A stretch of 37,552 bases of DNA, taken from NCBI GenBank assembly GCA_026985095.1, contig JALSQW010000053.1, positions 1 through 37,552 of the forward strand, written 5' to 3'. The DNA is from Acidimicrobiia bacterium (lineage in GTDB: Bacteria > Actinomycetota > Acidimicrobiia > Spongiisociales > UBA5794). Of this stretch, positions 7,089-16,266 are shown piece after piece. The first letter of the stretch is position 1; each line of letters opens with the position of its first letter. The position numbers and the translations under genes were made by a program. Under the pieces are notes generated by a model, which was not told the origin of the DNA, searched no databases, and was given only the letters and a program-made list of their open reading frames with translations.

Positions 7089-7733
7089 TCAGCGCTGCAG
7101 ATGCTCGACGAACCAGCCGCCGGCGAGCTCGGCGACCTGCTCGAGGGTCCCGGGCTCTTCGAACAGATGGCCGGCGCCGGGGACCACGACCAGTCGATGT
7201 GGCCCGACCATCCGCGAGAGCGCCCATCGGTTGAGCTCGAGCACCTCCACGTCGTTGCCCCCGACGATCAGCAGGGTCGGCGCTCGTACCGACCCGAGGG
7301 CGTCGCCGGCCAGGTCGGGCCGTCCGCCACGACTGACCACGGCCGAGATCCGCTCCGGGACCGACGCCGCGGCGACGAGAGCTGCCGCTGCGCCGGTGCT
7401 CGCTCCGAACAGGCCCAACGGCATCATCCCCACATCGTCGCGTCCGGTCACCCACGACGTCGCGCCGACCAGCCGCGATGCCAACAGTTCGATGTCGAAC
7501 ACGTTCGCGCGGTCGTGGCTCTCGAGCGGCGTCAGGAGGTCGAACAACAGCGTCGCCAGGCCACGCTCGTTCAGCCGGGCGGCGACGGCGTTGTTCCGCG
7601 GGCTGAGACGGCTCGAACCCGAACCGTGGGCGAACACGACCAGGCCGGACGCGTCCGAGGGGACCGACAGCAAGCCGGGGAGTTCCAGGCCGTCGAACGT
7701 GACGGCGACGTCGACGGGTTCGTACCTCATCAT
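7089..7733 (-). CDS. Alpha/beta hydrolase, dienelactone-hydrolase-like
   Basis: A 214-aa single-domain alpha/beta hydrolase. The nucleophile elbow is GASTGAA, the acid is in LIVGGNDVEV and the catalytic His is in VPGAGHLFEE. LVVFAHGSGSSRLSPRN near residue 32 is the oxyanion-hole region. Proteins of this size and pattern are annotated as dienelactone hydrolase or phosphoribosyltransferase-associated hydrolase; the substrate cannot be inferred. There is no signal peptide. A GAGGAGGTGG site lies directly before the tandem ATGATG at 7733-7728, and a TAGCCT-like -10 lies upstream on this strand. It is divergent from the ABC exporter genes. Confidence 0.85.
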   Translation of the reverse strand: MMRYEPVDVAVTFDGLELPGLLSVPSDASGLVVFAHGSGSSRLSPRNNAVAARLNERGLATLLFDLLTPLESHDRANVFDIELLASRLVGATSWVTGRDDVGMMPLGLFGASTGAAAALVAAASVPERISAVVSRGGRPDLAGDALGSVRAPTLLIVGGNDVEVLELNRWALSRMVGPHRLVVVPGAGHLFEEPGTLEQVAELAGGWFVEHLQR

Positions 7734-7821
7734 CCACCTCCTCGCTCCGAAGGCTATCGGGCTCGGTCGCCCGGCGGCTCTCCCGCAGTTCCCGCCCGGA
7801 ACCGCCGCACCGGTCCACTCC

Positions 7822-7827
7822 TAGCAT
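7822..7827 (+). promoter_or_regulatory. Leaderless -10 element (TAGCAT) of the ABC exporter operon
   Basis: TAGCAT ends 7 nt before ATG 7835; no Shine-Dalgarno sequence is seen. Confidence 0.5.
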
Positions 7828-7834
7828 CCGACCC

Positions 7835-9652
7835 ATGGCTCCCCCCGACCTCGAGCATGGCGTCACGTCGTTCTGGTCCGTCGTCCGTGGCGGCGCCCGC
7901 CTCATTGGCCGCTTCGTCCGCTGGCACCCCTGGGCCTTCACCCTCGCCGTCTTCGGCGCCAGCGTGTTCGTCTCGGCGATCGTGGCCTCGGCCCTCGTCG
8001 TCGGTCGCGTCTCGGACCTCGTCATCATCCCGGTGCTCGGCGGCGACGAAGCCGCCGGCGGGAGGCTGTGGTGGGCGGTGGCGGCGATCGTCGCGGTGTC
8101 GGTGTGGAAGGCCGCCGGCATCACCCTCCGCCGGACCGCGGCGTCGTGGCTCCAGTACCGGACGCGGGCGGACGCCAGGGAGAAGCTCATCGATCACCAA
8201 CTCGCGCTCGATCTCGCCTGGTACGACTCCCGTTCGACCGGTGACCTGCTCTCCATCTCGGAGGTCGACACCCAGCAAGGCACCTTCGTCCTCGCTCCGC
8301 TGCCCTACGCCACGGGAGCCTCCCTCCTGCTCGTCGCCACGATCGTGCTCGTCGCGGTCATCGACCCTCTCCTCGGGCTCCTCGCCCTCGTCGGCCTCGG
8401 CGTGGTCGTCGGCGTCGACGTGTTCGGGGCGTTCTCGATGTTCGACGACTTCGAGACCGCACAGGTCCTGCGGGGGGAGGTCGGCCGAGTCGCCCACGAG
8501 AGCTTCGACGGGGCGCTGACCGTCAAGGCGCTCGGACGGGAGGCGACCGAGGTGCAGCGGTTCCGTGTGGTGGCGGACCGTCTTCGGGACAAGCTCGTGG
8601 AGGTCGGTGTTCGCTTCGCTTCGTTCCGGGCGTGGGTGGAGGCCCTCCCGGCCGTCCTGACGTTGGCGATCCTGATCCTCGGAGCCTTCCGGGTCGAGGT
8701 GGGCGCCGTGACCCCCGGCCAGCTCGTCACGGTCGCCTATCTCGTCACGCTCATGGCCTTCCCGCTGCAGCTCCTCGGGTTCGTGATCTGGGAGATGGCC
8801 CACTCCCAGGCCGCCTGGACCCGCGTGCAGGAGGTCCTCGACGCCGGCGACGTCGTCGAACACGGTCAGGTGACGGCGACGAGCAAGGACGAGGGTTCGG
8901 CGATCCGGTCGGACCGGGTGACCTTCGCCTATCCGGATGGCCCTCCCGTGCTCGCCGACCTGCGGCTGCACGTCGAGCCCGGGACGACGGTGGCCTTGGT
9001 CGGGCCCACCGGCTCGGGGAAGTCGACCCTGGCGATGCTCCTGGCTCGGCTCTGGGATCCGACGGACGGCGTGATCTCGCTGGACGGGAGGGACCTGCGG
9101 TCGTTCGCCCGGTCGGAGCTCCCCCGGGAGGTGGCGTTCGTCTCCCAGGAGGCGTTCCTGTTCGACGACACCGTCGAGGGCAACATCACCCTCGGCCTCG
9201 ACGTGCCCGACGACGAGTTCCTGGCCGCGGTCCGCCTCGCCGGGGTCGACCGGTTCGTCCATGAGCTCCCCGCCGGATACGAGACGAGGATCGGCGAACG
9301 CGGTACGGCCTTGTCGGGTGGGCAGCGCCAACGCGTCGCGCTGGCGCGGGCGCTGATCCGCCGGCCTCGCCTGTTGATCCTGGACGATGCGACCTCGGCG
9401 GTGGATCCATCCGTCGAAGCGCAGATCCTGCGGCGGTTGAAGGCGTCCCGGCTCCCCTCCACCATCGTCATCGTCGCCTACCGCCGCTCATCGATTCTCC
9501 TCGCCGACGAGGTCGTGTTCATCGACGACGGGGGCGTCGTCGGTCACGGTCGCCACGAGGAGGTGCTGGCGCTTCCCGGGTACCGGCGACTGCTCGAAGC
9601 CTACGCCGAGGACCAGGAGCGCAGGGAGGAGGCCTTCGGTGGCCGGCGGTGA
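7835..9652 (+). CDS. ABC exporter half-transporter A (degenerate ATPase site)
   Basis: A 605-aa fusion of a six-helix exporter membrane domain (about 30-330) and a nucleotide-binding domain. Walker A is GPTGSGKS (390-397) and the signature is canonical LSGGQ (493-497). Walker B reads LLILDDATSAVD, with Asp518 where the catalytic Glu should be. The H-loop reads VAYRRSS, with Tyr549 in place of the switch His. The ATP site built on this subunit's Walker motifs should therefore hydrolyse poorly. The next gene overlaps by 14 nt and supplies the complementary subunit, as in heterodimeric exporters of the TM287/288 type. Exported substrate unknown. Confidence 0.93.
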   Translation: MAPPDLEHGVTSFWSVVRGGARLIGRFVRWHPWAFTLAVFGASVFVSAIVASALVVGRVSDLVIIPVLGGDEAAGGRLWWAVAAIVAVSVWKAAGITLRRTAASWLQYRTRADAREKLIDHQLALDLAWYDSRSTGDLLSISEVDTQQGTFVLAPLPYATGASLLLVATIVLVAVIDPLLGLLALVGLGVVVGVDVFGAFSMFDDFETAQVLRGEVGRVAHESFDGALTVKALGREATEVQRFRVVADRLRDKLVEVGVRFASFRAWVEALPAVLTLAILILGAFRVEVGAVTPGQLVTVAYLVTLMAFPLQLLGFVIWEMAHSQAAWTRVQEVLDAGDVVEHGQVTATSKDEGSAIRSDRVTFAYPDGPPVLADLRLHVEPGTTVALVGPTGSGKSTLAMLLARLWDPTDGVISLDGRDLRSFARSELPREVAFVSQEAFLFDDTVEGNITLGLDVPDDEFLAAVRLAGVDRFVHELPAGYETRIGERGTALSGGQRQRVALARALIRRPRLLILDDATSAVDPSVEAQILRRLKASRLPSTIVIVAYRRSSILLADEVVFIDDGGVVGHGRHEEVLALPGYRRLLEAYAEDQERREEAFGGRR

Positions 9653-11432
9653 CGGGACCACGACCACGCTGCGGCGCGCGTTCGCCGTCGCCCCCGCCCT
9701 GGCGCGGGGGCTGGGCCTCACCCTCGCCCTGGCCGTCGCCGGGACGGCGTTGCAGGTCGTCGTTCCCGTCACCGTCCAGCAGATCATCGACACCGAGCTG
9801 CTCGCCTCCGGCGGCGTCGACACCACCGGGGTGCTCATGCGGGGAGGCGTCGCCCTCGCGGCGGTGGTGCTGGCGGCGTTCGCCCGCCGGACGTCCCTCG
9901 CCAGGCTCGCGAGGTCGGCCGCCACCGGCCTGTCGGACCTCCGGGTCACCGTGTTCGACCACCTCCACCGACTGTCCGCACTCCACGTGCAGGGCGAGCG
10001 GCGGGGGGCGTTGGTCGCCCGGGTCACGTCGGACATCGAGACCATGCAGGCCTTCATGGAATGGGGCGGCGTCGGGCTGATCCTCGGGACCGCCCAGGTG
10101 CTGCTGGCGATGGCGGTGATGGTGATCTACCGATGGCAACTCGCGGTCGTCGTGTTCGTCGGCGTGGTGATCTACGCAGTCATGCTCATCTGGTTCCAGC
10201 GGATCCTGCGTGCCGCGCACGATCGGGTGCGACGTCGAGTCGCCGACTCGATGGCCGCCATCGGCGAGGCCACCTCCGGGCTGGCGACCGTCCGGGCCTT
10301 CGGGATGGAGCAGGCGACCCTGGCCAAGGTCCGGGGCCGCCTCGAGGACCAGTTCCGCGCCGAGTACTCCACCGCCGCCCTCGGGGCAGCGCTCTTCTCC
10401 TCGGCCGAGGTCTTCAGCGGCGTGCTGACCGCCGGCGTGGTGGCGGTGGGGATCGGCTACGGTCCGGCGTGGGGGATGTCCGCCGGCGTCCTCGTCGCGT
10501 TCCTGTTCCTCGTCAACCTGCTCGTCGAGCCCGTCCAGATGCTCGTCGAGACCGTCAATCAGGCGCAGTCGGCCGGCGCCGGGCTCCGCAAGGTCCTCGG
10601 GGTGCTCGACGTCGCCATCGACGTCCCCGACCCACTCGACGGCGACGAGCTACCCGATGGCGCCCTCGACCTGTCGGTCGTCGACGTGCGGTTCCGATAC
10701 GGCGACGGTCCGGAGGTGCTGCACGGCGTCACCGTGGACATCCCGGCCGGGCGTCGCGTCGCCGTGGTCGGTGAGACAGGGTCGGGGAAGACCACCTTCG
10801 CCAAGCTCCTGACGCGCCTCATGGATCCGACGTCGGGGTCGATCCTCGTCGGAGGCCGTCCCATCGAGACGGTGCGGTTCGCCTCGCTCCGGAGTCGGGT
10901 CGCCTACGTCCCGCAGGAGGGGTTCCTCTTCGCAGGGACCGTCGCCGACAACGTGCGCTACGGACGACCCGAAGCGACCGACGACGAGATCGCCGGCGCT
11001 TTCGCCCTCCTCGACCTCGGTGGCTGGATCGATACCCTGCCGGTAGGGATCCACACCGAGGTCGGGGAGCGAGGATCGAACCTGTCCGCGGGCGAGCGTC
11101 AGCTCGTCGCGCTCGCCCGGGCCGCCATCGCCGATCCCGATCTGCTCGTGCTCGACGAAGCGACCTCGGCGGTCGATCCTGCCCTCGAGGTCGGCCTTCG
11201 CAACGCGATCGAGCGGCTGAGCGACGGCCGGACCTCGGTGACGATCGCCCATCGCCTGTCGACGGCGGAAGCCGCCGACGAGGTGCTCGTCTTCGCCGAC
11301 GGCCGTCTCGTCGAGCGCGGTCCGCACGGCGAGCTCGTCGTCGCCGGGGGTGTCTACGCGGCGTTGTACCGGGACTGGGAGGGCGCGACGTCGACCGGCT
11401 CCCGTTCCCGCCGCGGTGACCTCCGGCCCTGA
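9639..11432 (+). CDS. ABC exporter half-transporter B (non-canonical signature)
   Basis: A 597-aa exporter with a membrane domain at about 15-320. Walker A is GETGSGKT (378-385), Walker B is LLVLDEATSAVD with catalytic Glu507, and the switch His538 sits in TIAHRLST, so the catalytic residues are intact. Its signature motif is LSAGE (482-486) instead of LSGGQ. In a heterodimer this altered signature faces the Walker motifs of partner A, so both defects fall in one site and the other site remains fully consensus. The GTG start at 9639 lies inside the end of the partner gene with a GGAGGAGG upstream, indicating translational coupling. Confidence 0.93.
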   Translation: MAGGDGTTTTLRRAFAVAPALARGLGLTLALAVAGTALQVVVPVTVQQIIDTELLASGGVDTTGVLMRGGVALAAVVLAAFARRTSLARLARSAATGLSDLRVTVFDHLHRLSALHVQGERRGALVARVTSDIETMQAFMEWGGVGLILGTAQVLLAMAVMVIYRWQLAVVVFVGVVIYAVMLIWFQRILRAAHDRVRRRVADSMAAIGEATSGLATVRAFGMEQATLAKVRGRLEDQFRAEYSTAALGAALFSSAEVFSGVLTAGVVAVGIGYGPAWGMSAGVLVAFLFLVNLLVEPVQMLVETVNQAQSAGAGLRKVLGVLDVAIDVPDPLDGDELPDGALDLSVVDVRFRYGDGPEVLHGVTVDIPAGRRVAVVGETGSGKTTFAKLLTRLMDPTSGSILVGGRPIETVRFASLRSRVAYVPQEGFLFAGTVADNVRYGRPEATDDEIAGAFALLDLGGWIDTLPVGIHTEVGERGSNLSAGERQLVALARAAIADPDLLVLDEATSAVDPALEVGLRNAIERLSDGRTSVTIAHRLSTAEAADEVLVFADGRLVERGPHGELVVAGGVYAALYRDWEGATSTGSRSRRGDLRP

Positions 11433-11451
11433 GCCGCCGTGGACGACGTCG

Positions 11452-11457
11452 GTACCC
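11452..11457 (+). promoter_or_regulatory. -10-like element (TACCCT) of ppsA
   Basis: TACCCT ends 29 nt before ATG 11487, leaving a short leader of about 23 nt that carries GAGAGGA. It is unlike the leaderless genes nearby. Confidence 0.4.
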
Positions 11458-11486
11458 TGGAGGGGGAGACGACCGAGAGGACCGAT

Positions 11487-13892
11487 ATGGCATCGACCTA
11501 CATCCGGTGGTTCGAGGAGATCGGGATCGACGACGTTCCCCTCGTCGGCGGCAAGAACGCCTCGCTCGGAGAGATGTACCGCCACCTGTCGGGTGCCGGC
11601 GTGCTCGTCCCTCACGGGTTCGCCGTCACCGCCCAGGCGTACCGGGACATGCTGGAGCGGGCCGGAGCGTGGGAACGGCTCCACGCGGTGCTCGACGGCA
11701 TCGACAAGTCCGACCTCGACGACTTCGCGCGCCGGGCCCGGCAGGCTCGCGAGATCGTCTACGGGGCTGGGATCCCCGACGACATCCGACAGGAGATCCT
11801 CGACGCCTACCACCGGCTCCGCGACGAGTACGGGCCGGACCTGTCGGTAGCGGTCCGGTCGTCGGCGACCGCCGAGGATCTTCCGACCGCCAGCTTCGCC
11901 GGCCAGCAAGAGACCTACCTCAACATCCAAGGCGACGACCTGGTGATCGACGCGTGCCGTCGCTGCTTCGCGTCGCTGTTCACCGATCGATCCATCTCGT
12001 ATCGGATCGACAACGGCTTCGACCACTTCTCGGTCGCGTTGTCGATCGGCATCATGAAGATGGTCCGGTCGGACCTGGCTTCGAGCGGGGTCATGTTCTC
12101 CCTCGACACCGAAACGGGTTTCCGGGACGTCGTGTTCATCACCGGTTCGTACGGTCTCGGAGAGAACGTCGTCCAAGGCGCCGTCGATCCCGACGAGTTC
12201 TACGTCCACAAACCGACCTACGACAAGGGCTACCGGGCCGTGCTCCGACGGATGTTGGGGAGCAAGAAGATCAAGATGATCTTCGCCCGCGGTCGTCACG
12301 GTGAGACCACTCGCAACGTCCCCACCCCGCGGGCCGATCGGGAGCGCTACTGCCTGTCCGACGACGAGGTCCTCACCCTCGCCGGCTACGCCATCGCCGT
12401 CGAGCGCCACTACTCCGAACGGAACGGACGGCCCACTCCGATGGACATGGAATGGGCGAAGGACGGCGTCGACGGCAAGCTCTACATGGTCCAAGCGAGG
12501 CCCGAGACCGTCGCTTCGCAACGGTCGGGAACGATCCTCGAGGAGTACCGTCTCACCGGCCATGGAGAGGTCCTCGTCACCGGCCGGGCCGTCGGGACCA
12601 AGATCGCCGCAGGGAACGTCCATTTCATCGCCGACGTGCATCATCTCCCCGAGTTCCAGCCCGGCGAGGTGCTCGTGGCCGACACCACCACACCGGACTG
12701 GGAGCCGATCATGAAGACCGCCGCGGCGGTCGTGACCAATCGCGGTGGTCGGACCTGTCATGCTGCCATCGTCAGCCGCGAGCTGGGGATCCCCGCCGTG
12801 GTCGGAACCGGCAACGGCACCGAGATCCTCGCCGACGTCGGCGACGTCACCGTGTCGTGCGCCGAAGGCGACGAGGGCAAGGTGTATCGGGGGAAGGTCC
12901 CGTTCGAGGTTCGCACGATCGACCTGGCCGGCATGCAACGTCCCGAGACCGACGTCATGATCAACCTCGGCAACCCGGACATCGCGTTCGCCACCGCGAT
13001 GATCCCCAACGACGGCGTCGGTCTGGCCCGGATGGAGTTCATCATCAACGAGCACATCAAGGCGCATCCGATGGCGCTGCTCCATCCCGAGAAGGTCACC
13101 AGCACGCACGTGCGCGAAGAGCTCGAGCGCTTGACCCGACACGACGCCGACCCGGCCGCCTTCTTCGTCCGGGAGCTCTCGGAGGGGATCGGCACCATCG
13201 CCGCCGCGTTCTACCCCAAGCCGGTGGTCGTCCGCATGTCCGACTTCAAATCGAACGAGTACGCGGGCCTGCTCGGCGGACGCTGGTTCGAGCCCGAGGA
13301 GGACAACCCGATGTTGGGGTTCCGCGGGGCGGCCCGTTACACCCATCCCGCCTACGCGGAGGGCTTCGGTCTCGAGTGCGCGGCGATGGCCAGGGTTCGC
13401 ACGGTCATGGGTCTCGACAACGTTCGGCTCATGATCCCCTTCTGCCGGCGTCTCGACGAGGCGGACCGGGTCATCGCCGCCATGGCGGACCATGGGCTCG
13501 AACGCGGCAAGGACGGCCTCGAGATCTACGTGATGTGTGAGATCCCCAACAACGTCATCCTGATCGACGAGTTCGCGAAGCGCTTCGACGGGTTCTCCAT
13601 CGGGTCGAACGACCTGACCCAGCTGACGTTGGGCGTCGACCGTGACTCCGAGATCGTGGCCTTCGACTTCGACGAGCGGGACCTCGGGGTGCTGGAGATG
13701 ATCCGCCTCGCCGTCGAAGGCGCACGACGCAACGGTCGTCATTCCGGGATCTGCGGGCAGGCTCCGTCGGACTATCCGGAGGTCGCCGAGTACCTCGTCG
13801 AGTTGGGGATCGACTCGATCAGTCTCAATCCCGATTCGGTCCTGTCGACCACCCGCCACATCCTCGAGGTCGAGGAGCGGACCGGTCGATGA
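11487..13892 (+). CDS. ppsA: Phosphoenolpyruvate synthase (pyruvate, water dikinase)
   Basis: An 801-aa enzyme converting pyruvate + ATP + water to PEP + AMP + Pi for gluconeogenesis. The N-terminal ATP-grasp domain starts LVGGKNASLGEMYRHL and contains RSSATAEDLPTASFAGQQET. The swivelling phosphohistidine domain has GGRTCHAAIVSRELGIPAVV with His425. The C-terminal PEP/pyruvate-binding barrel shows GSNDLTQLTLGVDRD and SGICGQAPSDYPE. The start ATG 11487 has GAGAGGA upstream; an in-frame GTG 16 codons earlier lacks sequence support. A strong 12-bp hairpin follows the stop. It begins 54 nt after the ABC exporter operon, apparently with its own promoter. Confidence 0.96.
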   Translation: MASTYIRWFEEIGIDDVPLVGGKNASLGEMYRHLSGAGVLVPHGFAVTAQAYRDMLERAGAWERLHAVLDGIDKSDLDDFARRARQAREIVYGAGIPDDIRQEILDAYHRLRDEYGPDLSVAVRSSATAEDLPTASFAGQQETYLNIQGDDLVIDACRRCFASLFTDRSISYRIDNGFDHFSVALSIGIMKMVRSDLASSGVMFSLDTETGFRDVVFITGSYGLGENVVQGAVDPDEFYVHKPTYDKGYRAVLRRMLGSKKIKMIFARGRHGETTRNVPTPRADRERYCLSDDEVLTLAGYAIAVERHYSERNGRPTPMDMEWAKDGVDGKLYMVQARPETVASQRSGTILEEYRLTGHGEVLVTGRAVGTKIAAGNVHFIADVHHLPEFQPGEVLVADTTTPDWEPIMKTAAAVVTNRGGRTCHAAIVSRELGIPAVVGTGNGTEILADVGDVTVSCAEGDEGKVYRGKVPFEVRTIDLAGMQRPETDVMINLGNPDIAFATAMIPNDGVGLARMEFIINEHIKAHPMALLHPEKVTSTHVREELERLTRHDADPAAFFVRELSEGIGTIAAAFYPKPVVVRMSDFKSNEYAGLLGGRWFEPEEDNPMLGFRGAARYTHPAYAEGFGLECAAMARVRTVMGLDNVRLMIPFCRRLDEADRVIAAMADHGLERGKDGLEIYVMCEIPNNVILIDEFAKRFDGFSIGSNDLTQLTLGVDRDSEIVAFDFDERDLGVLEMIRLAVEGARRNGRHSGICGQAPSDYPEVAEYLVELGIDSISLNPDSVLSTTRHILEVEERTGR

Positions 13893-13897
13893 CGTGG

Positions 13898-13925
13898 AGA
13901 AGCCCTCGCCGAAGCGAGGGCTTCT
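13898..13925 (+). terminator. Strong hairpin after ppsA
   Basis: AGAAGCCCTCGC (13898-13909) pairs perfectly with 13914-13925 around a CGAA tetraloop, a 12-bp stem beginning 6 nt after the ppsA stop. There is no separate T-tract. The rest of the stretch to 14080 shows nothing I can identify. Confidence 0.75.
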
Positions 13926-14080
13926 GATGCCCCTCCGCGGAAGGTCCCGATACCGCCGCCGGTGGATCACCCGAACGTATGGGTCGGCTCCGGATCGAGA
14001 TCCCCTCAGGGGTCACGTCGTCCATCGGCGTCTCGGCGCCGGAACTGAAGGGTCATCCTGTCGACGATCACATGGGCTGG

Positions 14081-15421
14081 TCATGTGCCCGCGACCCCAA
14101 GCTCGGCTTCTCCGACACGCCACCGGTCCCGCGACGATCGGCCCGCCTCGACGTCCACGAAGGCCAGCAGGATCCCGCCGGCGACCAGGAACGCCACCAG
14201 CGATACGATCGCGATGCGAGACGATCCGGTGAGCGTGTCGACGACCGCGAACAGCAACGGGCCCCAGATGGCCGAGAACTTCGAGAAGACGGCGAAGAAC
14301 CCGAAGAACTCGGCCGACGCGGCCTGTGGGATCATCGAGCCGTAGAGGCTCCGGCTCAGCGCCTGCACCCCACCGAGGACCAGACCGACGGCCGCCCCGA
14401 GCCCGACGAACGCCCCCGATGCCCCTTCCGGCAGCAGGTAACCGCCGACCGCGACGAGCACCCACCCGCCGATGGCGACGAGGATCGCCGGCTTGGGGCC
14501 GACCCTCCGCGCCAGGTTGCCGAAGGCAACGGCACCGAAGACGGCCACGAACTGGACCACGAGGAAGGTCACGAGGATCGTCTCGGTGGACAACGCCAGT
14601 GTCTGCGAGGCGTACACGGAGGTCAGGGCGATGATCGTCTGCACCCCGTCGTTGTAGAGCAGGAACGCCACCACGAACAGGAGGAGCTGTCGGAAGCCGA
14701 GCAGGTGCCGGGTGGTCGAGATCGTCCGACCGAAGCCGGCTCTCGCCGTGGCCAGGACGCCGGGGCGCTCGCCGCCCGGGGTGGGTGAGTCGTGGAGGCG
14801 GGAGAGGGCGAAGACGGAGAATCCGCCCCACCATACGCCCGCCATGGCGATCCCGAGCCGTTCGGCGGTGAGCCGGTCGATGCCGAGGCGATCGTGCAAC
14901 GCGATGATCCCGACGGCGATGAGGAGCTGGAGGCCGCCGCCGGCGTACCCGAAGGCGAAGCCCTTGGCGGACACCGCATCGATCGTGTCGTCGGTCGTGA
15001 TCTCCGGCAGGAAACCGTTGTACATGACGTTGCCGGCGACGAAGCCCACGAACGACAGGAGGAACAGCACGAGGGCGAGCGCCACCTGACCGGTCCCGAC
15101 GAAGACCAGCAGGATCGTGAACGCTGCGCCCGAGTAGGCGAACGCCTGCAGGAACCGGCGTTTGGCGCCCGACCGGTCGGCGACGGCCCCGAGGACCGGC
15201 ATCGCCAGGAACAGGACGAAGGCGCCGAGACCGACGACGGCGCTCCACAGCCCCTCCCCGTCCATGGTCCGCCCGAGGACGGTGATGCCCGACTCGGGGA
15301 CGACGGTGGACGCGAAGTAGATGGGGAACAGGACACCGGCGGCGGTGGTGATATACGCCGAGTTCGCCCAGTCGTACATCGCCCAGCCGAAGATCGTGCG
15401 GGGATCGTTGCGTTCGCTCAC
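14081..15421 (-). CDS. MFS transporter, UMF1 / Atg22-like family
   Basis: A 446-aa protein with about 12 transmembrane segments. The N-terminus IFGWAMYDWANSAYITT and the C-terminal block LYGSMIPQAASAEFFGFFAV followed by GPLLFAVVD are hallmarks of the UMF1 (Atg22-like) branch of the major facilitator superfamily. ADRSGAKRRF after TM2 is the MFS loop motif. Substrates of bacterial members are mostly unknown, so I give none. The start is GTG at 15421, supported by TAGGGT 6 nt upstream on the same strand. It is divergent from the cutinase gene across 119 bp. Confidence 0.9.
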   Translation of the reverse strand: MSERNDPRTIFGWAMYDWANSAYITTAAGVLFPIYFASTVVPESGITVLGRTMDGEGLWSAVVGLGAFVLFLAMPVLGAVADRSGAKRRFLQAFAYSGAAFTILLVFVGTGQVALALVLFLLSFVGFVAGNVMYNGFLPEITTDDTIDAVSAKGFAFGYAGGGLQLLIAVGIIALHDRLGIDRLTAERLGIAMAGVWWGGFSVFALSRLHDSPTPGGERPGVLATARAGFGRTISTTRHLLGFRQLLLFVVAFLLYNDGVQTIIALTSVYASQTLALSTETILVTFLVVQFVAVFGAVAFGNLARRVGPKPAILVAIGGWVLVAVGGYLLPEGASGAFVGLGAAVGLVLGGVQALSRSLYGSMIPQAASAEFFGFFAVFSKFSAIWGPLLFAVVDTLTGSSRIAIVSLVAFLVAGGILLAFVDVEAGRSSRDRWRVGEAELGVAGT

Positions 15422-15427
15422 GGCATC

Positions 15428-15433
15428 ACCCTA
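15428..15433 (-). promoter_or_regulatory. Leaderless -10 element (TAGGGT) of the MFS gene
   Basis: The element ends 6 nt before GTG 15421 and decides this non-ATG start. Confidence 0.55.
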
Positions 15434-15527
15434 CGGCGGAGCGGCGAGCGATCGACGTCCCCGGTCCATCGTCGTGGTCGCCGCACGACCGATCGCTGAG
15501 GACGGCGGCGTTGTCGGACCAGGCCCG

Positions 15528-15533
15528 TACCAT
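15528..15533 (+). promoter_or_regulatory. Leaderless -10 element (TACCAT) of the cutinase gene
   Basis: The element ends 7 nt before ATG 15541 and favours that start over the in-frame TTG ten codons upstream. Confidence 0.55.
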
Positions 15534-15540
15534 CGAGCCC

Positions 15541-16266
15541 ATGGACCTGCTCGACTCGGTGACGGCACTGTTCCTCGTGGCGTCCATGGGCGGTCTGACG
15601 GTTCCCGCTCCCGCATCGGTGCCGGCGACCTGCGCCGACGTGGTCGTCGTCGGCGTGGCCGGGTCGGGGCAGACTCCGGGCACCGGGCCGCAGGTCGGGT
15701 CCTTGGCGGCTGCCATCGCCGAGGGCATGGGACGAGCGGGTCGGACGATCGAGGTGGCCGCGGTCGACTATCCGGCCGTCGACCTCGCCGCGAGTTTCGG
15801 CTTGGCGCTGTTCGACGGGCGGTACGAGGAGTCCGTCGCCGTCGGCGCCGAGCGTCTCTCCCTCCTGATCGGCGAGCTGGGCCGGTGCGCGGGCACCCGG
15901 CTGGTGATCGTCGGCTACTCGCAAGGCGCCGAGGTCGTCAAGCGGGCGCTCGGGTCGGTGGTGCCGGAGGCGCCGATCGAGGTCGTGGTCCTCATCGCCG
16001 ACCCGACCCGGGATCCCGCTCAGGCCGGTGTGGTGCGCGTCGCGGGTGCCCCCGACGATCGGGAGGGGTCCCTCGGTGCATTGGCTGTCCCGGCCCGATG
16101 GGCTCGCCAGACGATCGACGTGTGCACCGTCGGGGACGTCGTCTGTGGGAGTCGGTCGTTCCGGATCGGCGCCCACGGCTTCGGCTACGACGAGCCGGTC
16201 CGGGCCGCGGCCGGGATCGCCATCCGCCGGCTCGTGAGGGATCCCGTGGCCTGGGATCGCTACTGA
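15541..16266 (+). CDS. Secreted cutinase-family serine esterase
   Basis: A 241-aa protein with a hydrophobic N-terminal export signal (residues 1-28). The catalytic triad is visible: Ser127 in GYSQGA, Asp199 in VGDVVC and His212 in AHGFGY. Four Cys (31, 116, 195, 202) match the two conserved cutinase disulfides. Actinobacterial members (Culp proteins in mycobacteria) are carboxylesterases, lipases or phospholipases rather than true plant cutinases, so lipid or ester hydrolysis outside the cell is the safe call. The stop overlaps the start of the next gene by one base (TGATG), implying coupled translation with an F420-type oxidoreductase. Confidence 0.88.
   Translation: MDLLDSVTALFLVASMGGLTVPAPASVPATCADVVVVGVAGSGQTPGTGPQVGSLAAAIAEGMGRAGRTIEVAAVDYPAVDLAASFGLALFDGRYEESVAVGAERLSLLIGELGRCAGTRLVIVGYSQGAEVVKRALGSVVPEAPIEVVVLIADPTRDPAQAGVVRVAGAPDDREGSLGALAVPARWARQTIDVCTVGDVVCGSRSFRIGAHGFGYDEPVRAAAGIAIRRLVRDPVAWDRY

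Noticed and set aside
10650-13970. Open minus-strand frame of about 1,100 codons opposite the ABC exporter and ppsA
   Set aside because: No domain or start signal; low-complexity Asp/Val/Arg-rich composition typical of antisense frames in G+C-rich DNA, while the plus strand has two clear genes.
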